Shown here one piece after another: positions 57,502 through 64,000 of a stretch of 64,000 nucleotides of DNA. A model generated the notes under the pieces. It was not told the DNA's origin, ran no database searches, and saw nothing but the letters and a program-made list of their open reading frames with translations. The DNA is from Paracrocinitomix mangrovi (GTDB lineage Bacteria; Bacteroidota; Bacteroidia; Flavobacteriales_D; Crocinitomicaceae). A program made the translations under genes and the position numbers. The DNA lies in assembly GCF_019740355.2 (NCBI RefSeq), contig NZ_CP091819.1, positions 1,860,001 through 1,924,000 on the forward strand. The letters are read 5' to 3'. Numbering within the stretch: position 1 is the first letter of the stretch; each line of letters opens with the position of its first letter.

Positions 57502-59813
57502 TGCGCCATCTTATAATATTCATATGGCTCTTTCCAGCTTTTTGCTTTGGTCAAAATTTCACTGAAGTAATTAAAGCAGTTGCTGCTGACAGAGATGTAG
57601 ATGACAGATTAGGTTATGCAGTAACGATTGATGGTAATTGGGCTGCAATTGGCGCTTACGGTGATGATTACAGCGCAGTTGACCCAAACATGGGATCGGT
57701 TTACATTTTTGAACAACAAGGTTTAAACAATTGGGTGCAAGTGCAAAAGCTTTCTGCGTCAGATCAGGGAGATTATGACCGATTTGGTTGGTCTGTTGAT
57801 ATGCATGAAGACTTTTTAATAGTTGGAGCATATGGTGATGATGAAGATGAAAATGATGCTAATTATTTATCTAAAGCGGGATCGGCTTATATTTTCAAAA
57901 ACATCAACGGAACCTGGACAGAAATGCAGAAAATAGTTGCATCAGACAGAGATGCAGATGATGAATTTGGATGGTCGGTTGCGATTTACGATTCTACTGC
58001 AATTGTTGGCGCTCATATTGAAGATCATGACCCGGCAGGAAACAACTTTAAGTACCACTCAGGATCAGCCTATGCGTTTGAATTAGGAACCAATGGAATT
58101 TGGACCGAAACTCAAAAAATTTGTGCGACAGATCGCTGGGTAGATATGAATTATCCCAATGGATATTCAGGTGAAGATTTGGCTGATCAATTTGGAGGAA
58201 GTTTGGATTTGTGGGGAGATTGGTTAATTGTAGGTGCTCATCATCATGACTATGCCACCACTTCTCCTTTAACTGGAGCTATGTGGAGCTCAGGAGCAGC
58301 TTATATTTTTGAAAGAACCGGTTCAAGTTGGACTCAAGTTCAAAAAATCCAAAATTTTGACCGTGAACCGTGGGATAGATTTGGTTATGCCGTAACAATT
58401 GATTCAAATATGATAGCGGTTTGTGCTTATTCAGAAGATGAAGATACAGATGGTGTCAGCAATCCTTTAACCAACCCGGGGTCTGTATATTTATGGGAAA
58501 GAGATGGAGGAGGAAGTTGGAATGCTATTCAAAAAATTGTTCCTAATGATCGCTCATCAGGAGATCATTTTGGATATTCATTAGACATAGATGATACTCT
58601 TATGATAATTGGTTGTCACTCTGATGATCATGATGAATTTGGAGCAGATGTTAAAGATGACGCAGGATCAGCTTATGTATTTGAAAAAAATGGTGGAGTT
58701 TGGTCGCAACTTCAAAAACTAGATGCTTCAGATAGAGTAACGGGAGATGATTTGGGAATAAGTGTGGGAATATCGGGATATTCAATATTAGTTGGAGCAC
58801 AGTACCAAGACTTTAATACTGTTGCGGCTGATTCATTAGAAGATGCAGGCGCAGCCTACTTTTACAGCAATAACCTATGCCCTATTTTGGCAAGTAGTAT
58901 TACAGCTACAATTTGCTCAGGAGATTCTTATCAGGTTGGTCCTTATTCACATGACACAAGTGGGATATTTGTAGATGTCATTCCTAGCGTAGCTGGATGT
59001 GATAGTACTGTAACCTTAGATTTAACAGTTGAAGATGAAATGATAACACATGTAAATGCCAGCATGTGTGATGGTGGGACATATTACGTTTTTGGATTTC
59101 CAACTACCGTTCCAGGAAATTACAGCTATACGCTAACTGCACAAAACGGATGTGACAGTGTGGTGATTACCCATTTAACTATGGATGCACCAATTACAAA
59201 TGAACAATGGGTTACGATATGTTATGGAGACAGTTATACGATTGGATTGAACACCTACACTGAATCAGGTACTTATGAAGATGTTGTATCAGCCACCAAC
59301 TTTTGTGATTCAACCATAACCACTCACTTAACAGTTGAGCTACCACTTGACAAAAGCATTAGTCAAAGCATCAGTATGCTTACAGCAAATGAAGACAATG
59401 CGGACACCTATCAATGGTTCAATTGTGACACAAATCTTCCAATAAGTGGAGCAACAAACCAAACATTTTATGCCAGTGAAGTAGGAAACTATGGTGTGAT
59501 TGTATCTAAAAATGGTTGCTCAGACACCTCTGCTTGTGTTTATGTTAGTTGGATAGTTGCCAATACAGAAAATCAAATTTTAGATCAAAACCTAAACATT
59601 TATCCAAACCCGAGCAATGGTCAGTTTTACTTTGAATTAAATGATGACAATCCTAGCGGAGCAATTAACATATATGACACTAAAGGAGCATTAATTCAAC
59701 AAGTGAATATTGTATCTAAAACAACTGCAATAAACCTGTCTTTATCAGGTGTTTATATCGCAGAAATCAATACCGGATCAGGTATTATCAGAAAGAAAAT
59801 TGTGGTGCAATAA
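57501..59813 (+). CDS. FG-GAP-repeat secreted protein with T9SS type A sorting domain
   Basis: 770 residues, ATG overlapping the preceding stop by one base. Signal peptide MRHLIIFIWLFPAFCFG. Six to seven FG-GAP/integrin-alpha-like repeats (about 20-455) with the pattern D-R-x-x-D-D-x-F-G-x-x-V-x-I-x-x-x-x-x-I-V-G-A. Three Cys-rich modules follow (CSGDSYQVGPYSHDTSG, VAGCDSTVTLDLTVE and relatives), then a type A signal from about 700 (YPNPSNGQFYFEL). Probable surface propeller or adhesin. Confidence 0.88.
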   Translation: MRHLIIFIWLFPAFCFGQNFTEVIKAVAADRDVDDRLGYAVTIDGNWAAIGAYGDDYSAVDPNMGSVYIFEQQGLNNWVQVQKLSASDQGDYDRFGWSVDMHEDFLIVGAYGDDEDENDANYLSKAGSAYIFKNINGTWTEMQKIVASDRDADDEFGWSVAIYDSTAIVGAHIEDHDPAGNNFKYHSGSAYAFELGTNGIWTETQKICATDRWVDMNYPNGYSGEDLADQFGGSLDLWGDWLIVGAHHHDYATTSPLTGAMWSSGAAYIFERTGSSWTQVQKIQNFDREPWDRFGYAVTIDSNMIAVCAYSEDEDTDGVSNPLTNPGSVYLWERDGGGSWNAIQKIVPNDRSSGDHFGYSLDIDDTLMIIGCHSDDHDEFGADVKDDAGSAYVFEKNGGVWSQLQKLDASDRVTGDDLGISVGISGYSILVGAQYQDFNTVAADSLEDAGAAYFYSNNLCPILASSITATICSGDSYQVGPYSHDTSGIFVDVIPSVAGCDSTVTLDLTVEDEMITHVNASMCDGGTYYVFGFPTTVPGNYSYTLTAQNGCDSVVITHLTMDAPITNEQWVTICYGDSYTIGLNTYTESGTYEDVVSATNFCDSTITTHLTVELPLDKSISQSISMLTANEDNADTYQWFNCDTNLPISGATNQTFYASEVGNYGVIVSKNGCSDTSACVYVSWIVANTENQILDQNLNIYPNPSNGQFYFELNDDNPSGAINIYDTKGALIQQVNIVSKTTAINLSLSGVYIAEINTGSGIIRKKIVVQ

Positions 59814-59815
59814 AA

Positions 59816-59837
59816 AAAGCGACTCGAAAGCCGCTTT
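59816..59837. terminator. Terminator between convergent FG-GAP and thiamine-receptor genes
   Basis: AAAGCG (59816-59821) pairs with CGCTTT (59832-59837). Runs of A before the stem on the plus strand give a T-tract on the minus strand. Weak on the plus side. Confidence 0.6.
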
Positions 59838-59842
59838 ATCAA

Positions 59843-62299
59843 CTACAATTTTAACATTACCCTACCCAACCAATTAATACCGGCTTGAGGATAGTAAAAG
59901 TTCTCCTGAATATATTCGCCTCCGTAATAATATCCCCAGGTATATCCATTGTTGGCATAAAGGGTATTAGTGAAGTTGTTGATAGCAACACCCAGGACAA
60001 TCTCTTTAAAAAACTTGTCTTTGATAGTATAATCTACTCTGAAATTTGAAATGAAATATGATGGAATCATTCTGTTTTCATTAGAAGTATTATCCAGGTA
60101 TTGATCATCTACATATTTACCTAAGACGGTAAGATGTAAATTTTTAATTGGCTCATAATCTAATCCTAATGAAGCTATCATATTTGGTGAAAAAGCCAGA
60201 TCTGTATTAGTATGTTGGATTTCAATTTGCCCGCCATTGTCATAATCATCAACGTACTCAGTGAAGTTTGGAATTTTATTCATGCTGTATGTAAAGTTTC
60301 CTGATAAGCTTAGGTTTTTCATTAAATACACACCTCCTTCAATTTCCAATCCGGCACGGTAGCTTCTGCTAACATTTGTTCTGGTATAAGATCCAACATC
60401 ATTTACCTGACCGGTTAAAATCAACTGATCAATGTAGTGCATGTAGTAAAGATTTGCATTTAAATAAGCCTTCTTTAATTTCATTCGGTAACCTGTTTCA
60501 ATATTATGCAACTGCTCTGGATTTGGTTGTTGTGAAGGAGGACTCTCAACGAAATCTCCTCTTGTAGGTTCTCTATTAGCCATTGCATAAGAAGCATAAA
60601 AATTGTGCTTGTCATTTAGATCATACATCAATCCGGCTTTTGGATTTAAAAACAAATAATTCACCTTTTGATCTAAACTGATAATCTCACCATAAGATTC
60701 ATCTACACCTTCAAATTGATAATCAATATATCTTATTTGAACGTCTCCAAAAAATGTGAATTTCTTTAACTCATAAGTAGCCTTTACATAAGATGAAACA
60801 TCTACTTTAAAAGCATCAGTTTGGTAATATTTGTCTTGGTATTGCGAATTGGATGCAAATTCTGACCAAATAATCTCACCATAATGCAATCCTGTATAAG
60901 CATTTCCAGCTCCACCCCAGGTAAAATCAAATCCCTTTTTATTATTGTAATTCAAAGCAAACACAGCACCCGAAAAATGATTATCCAACCATCTTCTTCT
61001 GATAATATCGGTTGTAGTGATGGTATCTCCTCCTATAAATAGAGAATCTAAACCATAAGTTGCCAGATCATCATCTGCTTTGTACTGCTCATAATATCCT
61101 TTACCTCTTGTATAATGACCTGCTATAGACAAATTTAAATTCGGTGAGATAGACTGCATAAAATGCAATTGATAATGATCTTGCCCGTAATTGTCTACTT
61201 CGTTTTGATAAGTATAGTAGTTATAAGTACGACCTGAGTTTAAAAGATTATCTCTGTCATCTCCAAAAATCCAATTTCTATCAGCATATGCCACAACATC
61301 TTCTTGCGTTCCAAAAACCACAGATTCAGGTGTACCCCACCATGCCTGATAGGTTCTTTCTCTACCCATAAAAACATTGGCTTTAAGCATGGCTTTTTTA
61401 CCCACCCATGCTACCGAGGAATACAAAGATTTTAAGTTAGATGAAGCGCGATCAATATATCCATCAGATTGGATGTTAGACAAACGCATGTCAAAGGTGA
61501 ACTTATCATTGATTAATCCTGAACCCACTTTTAGTGAGTTTTTTAGGGTATTAAATGAACCGTAACTATTATCCAAAACACCGTAGGCTTTTTTATTGAT
61601 GTCGTTCGTTTCAATATTAATAGTTGCTCCAAAAGCAGCTGCACCGTTTGATGAAGTACCCACACCTCTTTGAATTTGAATATTATCCACAGAAGATGCA
61701 AAATCAGGCATATTTACCCAGTAAACTCCATGAGATTCTGAGTCATTAATAGGAATACCGTTAATAGTAACGTTAGTTCTTGTTGGATCAACTCCTCTGA
61801 TTCTGATTCCGGTATAACCAACTCCTGCACCCGCATCTGATGACACAACAGTTGAGGGCGTACTTCTGAAAAGAAAAGGAATATCTTGTCCAAAGTTTTT
61901 CTTTTCTATTTCTTCTTTATCAATATTGGTATAAGTTGTGGGAGTTTTTTCTCCAGCTTTTAAAGCCGTTACAATCACTTTATCCGTCATGTATTGCGCT
62001 TCTTTCATAACAAAGTTCAGCTCTACATCTTTACCTGTAATGTCAACTTCCTCACTAATAGATTCATATCCTACAAAAGTGATTAACAATTGATACTTCC
62101 CATCCTGGAGACCGGTTAGTTTAAAAGTACCATCAGATTCGGCAAGGCAACCTTTGTAAGTGTTCTCTAATTTCACTTTTGCTCCTGCAAGTGGACTTCC
62201 GTCCGATTGTTTAACAGTACCTGAAATACTGTGTTGGGCTATGGAAAGAGGGACCGAAAATAATAAGGCCCCAATCATAGCAATTAATCTTGTTTTCAT
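59843..62299 (-). CDS. TonB-dependent receptor under TPP riboswitch control (probable thiamine receptor)
   Basis: 818 residues. Signal peptide ending SIAQ, CarboxypepD-reg-like domain at about 23-110 (HSISGTVKQSDGSPLAGAKV), TonB plug at about 117-235 (GAGVGYTGIRIRGVDPTRTNV, YWVNMPDFASSVDNIQIQRGVG), barrel to the C-terminus. The TPP riboswitch in its leader gives the substrate: thiamine, or a precursor or phosphate of it. No SusD partner. Confidence 0.9.
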   Translation of the reverse strand: MKTRLIAMIGALLFSVPLSIAQHSISGTVKQSDGSPLAGAKVKLENTYKGCLAESDGTFKLTGLQDGKYQLLITFVGYESISEEVDITGKDVELNFVMKEAQYMTDKVIVTALKAGEKTPTTYTNIDKEEIEKKNFGQDIPFLFRSTPSTVVSSDAGAGVGYTGIRIRGVDPTRTNVTINGIPINDSESHGVYWVNMPDFASSVDNIQIQRGVGTSSNGAAAFGATINIETNDINKKAYGVLDNSYGSFNTLKNSLKVGSGLINDKFTFDMRLSNIQSDGYIDRASSNLKSLYSSVAWVGKKAMLKANVFMGRERTYQAWWGTPESVVFGTQEDVVAYADRNWIFGDDRDNLLNSGRTYNYYTYQNEVDNYGQDHYQLHFMQSISPNLNLSIAGHYTRGKGYYEQYKADDDLATYGLDSLFIGGDTITTTDIIRRRWLDNHFSGAVFALNYNNKKGFDFTWGGAGNAYTGLHYGEIIWSEFASNSQYQDKYYQTDAFKVDVSSYVKATYELKKFTFFGDVQIRYIDYQFEGVDESYGEIISLDQKVNYLFLNPKAGLMYDLNDKHNFYASYAMANREPTRGDFVESPPSQQPNPEQLHNIETGYRMKLKKAYLNANLYYMHYIDQLILTGQVNDVGSYTRTNVSRSYRAGLEIEGGVYLMKNLSLSGNFTYSMNKIPNFTEYVDDYDNGGQIEIQHTNTDLAFSPNMIASLGLDYEPIKNLHLTVLGKYVDDQYLDNTSNENRMIPSYFISNFRVDYTIKDKFFKEIVLGVAINNFTNTLYANNGYTWGYYYGGEYIQENFYYPQAGINWLGRVMLKL

Positions 62300-62326
62300 T
62301 TAAAACAATTTAACAAGACAAGGGGC

Positions 62327-62342
62327 TAATTCTTGGGAATTA
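62327..62342 (-). promoter_or_regulatory. Small hairpin between the TPP aptamer and the receptor start
   Basis: TAATTC-TTGG-GAATTA lies 28 bases before the receptor ATG, between aptamer and gene. It could belong to the expression platform, but no T-tract follows. Confidence 0.35.
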
Positions 62343-62358
62343 ATAATTAGTTGATGTC

Positions 62359-62445
62359 ATCATTTTCCTACGCAGGTATGAGCCTGATCAGGTCAATGGG
62401 TATAATCTCAGCCCACTGATATTAGTGGACACCCCTTATGAGACT
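62359..62445 (-). ncRNA. TPP (thiamine pyrophosphate) riboswitch
   Basis: On the minus strand the THI-element order is complete: AGGGGTGTCC, GGGCTGAGATTATACCC, GACCTGATCAGG, and ACCTGCGTAGG. This is the conserved TPP aptamer. It precedes the TonB receptor by about 60 bases, and the receptor should be repressed when TPP is plentiful. Confidence 0.95.
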
Positions 62446-62462
62446 TTCTTTCGAAAACGTCA

Positions 62463-62495
62463 CAAAGGTATGTTATTGAAATTAATTGTTGCAAA
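62463..62495 (-). promoter_or_regulatory. Promoter of the TPP riboswitch transcript
   Basis: TTTG (62495-62492) and TACCTTTG (62470-62463) match both Bacteroidota boxes with a 21-base spacer. Transcription would begin just before the aptamer. Confidence 0.65.
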
Positions 62496-62516
62496 TGAAA
62501 ACGGAAATGTTTTCAA

Positions 62517-63017
62517 TTAAAGGTTATCTATTGCCTTAATTGCCTGATTTAATCTTTGATTATGATCTCCCTCAATAATGATGAAACGACGTCCTGAATC
62601 GGCTAGTTCAGTTAAGTATTTTTCAAATAACTCATCTCTATCATTGGGATTTTCTCTTAGACCATCATCTTCATATGGGATATCAGGTTTGCAAAGTAGA
62701 TACAAATCAAACTCCTGCTCTTCCCAAAGTTGCTCAATATATGGACTACAGGATCCATATTTGTATTCAGACCAAACTTTCATTACCAGCATTTCTGTAT
62801 CTGATAACAATAAGTCTGTTCCATTTAAAGCACAAGTTGCTCTTAATTGACCTTCGGCTATTTTATCCAAATCTGTTTGACTATAATTGCCATCAGTTTG
62901 ATCTAAAAAAGTGCGCGCGTACTCAGCTACCCATTTAACACCATAATGACGTGCCAATTGTTCTGTCAACGTTGTTTTGCCCGAGCATTCTGCTCCCGTT
63001 ATTGCAATGCGCTTCAT
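62517..63017 (-). CDS. NadR-like P-loop kinase/ATPase
   Basis: 166 residues with the Walker A motif ITGAECSGKTTL (5-16) and AEYARTFLDQ, the pattern of the NadR ribosylnicotinamide kinase domain. No adenylyltransferase domain is present. It overlaps the PnuC/PnuT gene by four bases, so the two make a transport-plus-trapping pair. Substrate could be nicotinamide riboside or, given the neighbouring TPP-controlled receptor, thiamine. The sequence alone does not decide. Confidence 0.75.
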   Translation of the reverse strand: MKRIAITGAECSGKTTLTEQLARHYGVKWVAEYARTFLDQTDGNYSQTDLDKIAEGQLRATCALNGTDLLLSDTEMLVMKVWSEYKYGSCSPYIEQLWEEQEFDLYLLCKPDIPYEDDGLRENPNDRDELFEKYLTELADSGRRFIIIEGDHNQRLNQAIKAIDNL

Positions 63018-63616
63018 GCAGTTTGAGAATTAAATTGTTTGCGCCATGATATCCATCCAAACACAGCAATAATTGTAAAAATCAAAAACAGTAAAGAAGA
63101 AAGATACAAGCCTCTTCCACTATACAAGAAAATAGACACCAGATCAATTACCACCCAATACCACCAGTTATTCAACACTCTTCTGGTAACCATAAAAGTT
63201 GCTGCCAAGCTAAAAACAGTCGTAAAAGCATCAGTAAAAGGATTTTGTTGATCTGTATACCATGCGAAATATCCACCCAACATTAAAGCCACAACAGCAC
63301 TAGCAACAATATTTATAGCATGATATTTAATGGGCCATTTAATAATGAAACCCTCATCCTCTTGTGAATGATACCAGGTAAACCATCCAACAATTGCCAT
63401 AATCACATAAAACAATTGTAAAAAGGACTCCAGGTAAAGTTGAGCTGAAAAACACAAATAAACATAAAGTATGGAACTGAAGAGAGCGAATACCCAGCAC
63501 CAAATATTTTTGCGAGCAGCCAATATTACGTAGATAACACCGGTTACCACGGCAAACCACTCAAAGATGGTGGTAGCCAAAATATTCAGCCACAATTCTG
63601 CAAACATTTCCTTCAC
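63014..63616 (-). CDS. PnuC-family vitamin transporter (PnuC or PnuT)
   Basis: 200 residues, seven predicted transmembrane helices, with family motifs WCWVFALFSSILYVYLCF, VGWFTWYHSQ and a NNWWYWVVIDLVSIFLY substrate-site region. PnuC takes nicotinamide riboside, PnuT thiamine, both by facilitated diffusion with phosphorylation as trap. It is coupled by four-base overlaps to the small gene upstream and the kinase downstream. Confidence 0.88.
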   Translation of the reverse strand: MKEMFAELWLNILATTIFEWFAVVTGVIYVILAARKNIWCWVFALFSSILYVYLCFSAQLYLESFLQLFYVIMAIVGWFTWYHSQEDEGFIIKWPIKYHAINIVASAVVALMLGGYFAWYTDQQNPFTDAFTTVFSLAATFMVTRRVLNNWWYWVVIDLVSIFLYSGRGLYLSSLLFLIFTIIAVFGWISWRKQFNSQTA

Positions 63617-63969
63617 GGTTGCAAAGATTCAAGTTTTTTCTTTAACTCGCTCAGCAATTCGACATTTTCAATGTAAAATCCGCTTAATCTAATATTTGAG
63701 ATTTGCGACAGTACATTCAGGTCCACTACTTTCAAATAAATTGGAATATTGATGCTTACTATCATCCAGCCGTAAGCCGGTTTTATGGGAGACAATCCTT
63801 CCAGTTCATTTAAATTCTCTCCTGTCCAAATAACGGCGTCTGCTCCAGCATTTTCTGCATTTAAAGCTTCTCCAAAATTATTGACATGCTGAACTTTTCC
63901 AATTTCATCTACAGAAATAAGCTCGGCATCAAGGACAGAATCATTTACTAAGAATTTGTAGTCAGGCAT
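63613..63969 (-). CDS. Hypothetical protein upstream of the PnuC/PnuT gene
   Basis: 118 residues, no signal peptide or membrane helix, family not recognised. Its ATG overlaps the stop of the partial gene upstream and its stop overlaps the PnuC/PnuT start, so it belongs to the same operon. A role in the same vitamin pathway is only implied. Confidence 0.6.
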   Translation of the reverse strand: MPDYKFLVNDSVLDAELISVDEIGKVQHVNNFGEALNAENAGADAVIWTGENLNELEGLSPIKPAYGWMIVSINIPIYLKVVDLNVLSQISNIRLSGFYIENVELLSELKKKLESLQP

Positions 63970-64000
63970 TAAGCGTCAAGAATTTCATCATTTTCAACCG
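63969..64000 (-). CDS. 3' end of a partial gene at the window edge
   Basis: The last codons read VENDEILDA then TAA, with the stop overlapping the next ATG by one base. Too short to identify. Confidence 0.45.
   Translation of the reverse strand, partial: VENDEILDA

Overview
The window looks like chromosomal DNA of a low-G+C member of the Bacteroidota, most likely order Flavobacteriales. The evidence is the number of secreted proteins with type IX secretion system (T9SS) type A or type B C-terminal signals, a PorV/PorQ-family protein, TonB-dependent receptors with N-terminal carboxypeptidase-regulatory-like domains, a bacterial geranylgeranylglyceryl-phosphate synthase homologue, and -7 boxes of the Bacteroidota form TAnnTTTG. 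The family cannot be fixed from this window. I saw no phage, transposase, CRISPR array, rRNA or tRNA. The three clear RNA features are RNase P RNA, a cobalamin riboswitch and a TPP riboswitch.

Layout. 1-9.4 kb: a glycine-rich T9SS cargo, tsaB, an OmpA-family protein, a truncated haemoglobin, a DUF922-type HExxH protein, a WG-repeat protein, an alkaline-phosphatase-superfamily protein, a G+C-rich palindromic extragenic repeat and a TPR/SpoIIE phosphatase. 9.4-13.7 kb: monomeric isocitrate dehydrogenase, ispD and queA. 13.8-17.2 kb: a regulatory module with a VWA lipoprotein divergent from a sigma factor and a membrane-anchored serine protease in the anti-sigma position. 17.3-23.7 kb: a DUF5686 protein, a small exported protein, and a cobalamin-riboswitch-controlled BtuB-like receptor with a BtuG-like lipoprotein. 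23.9-29.9 kb: a large T9SS type B adhesin-like protein, an alkyltransferase-like protein, trmB, a HEAT-like protein and rnpB. 30-34.3 kb: a second sigma module in which the anti-sigma factor appears to continue through the inner membrane into an outer-membrane barrel, followed by a lipoprotein and a T9SS cargo. 34.4-36.5 kb: sixA-like, ruvC, HIT and greA. 36.5-49.9 kb: a TonB receptor, two roughly 1380-residue paralogues and a PorV/PorQ-family protein. 50-59.8 kb: a tiny very basic exported protein, a Rieske-like lipoprotein, ahcY, a phosphopantetheinyl transferase, a GGGPS homologue and three T9SS cargoes. 59.8-64 kb: a TPP-riboswitch-controlled TonB receptor, a NadR-like kinase, a PnuC/PnuT transporter and an unknown protein.

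Main themes. Two envelope-stress-type sigma modules have unusual anti-sigma partners. In the first, the protease and the divergently encoded VWA lipoprotein share a short acidic segment just outside the membrane. The second has the architecture of the dual-membrane-spanning (Dma-type) anti-sigma factors, with four regular repeats in its cytoplasmic part. Several genes have terminator-like or palindromic hairpins in their leaders (both sigma genes and greA), which suggests attenuation. Two vitamin uptake loci (B12 and thiamine) are recognisable from riboswitches plus receptors. The TonB receptor / giant paralogue / PorV block is the best candidate for an uncharacterised surface system.
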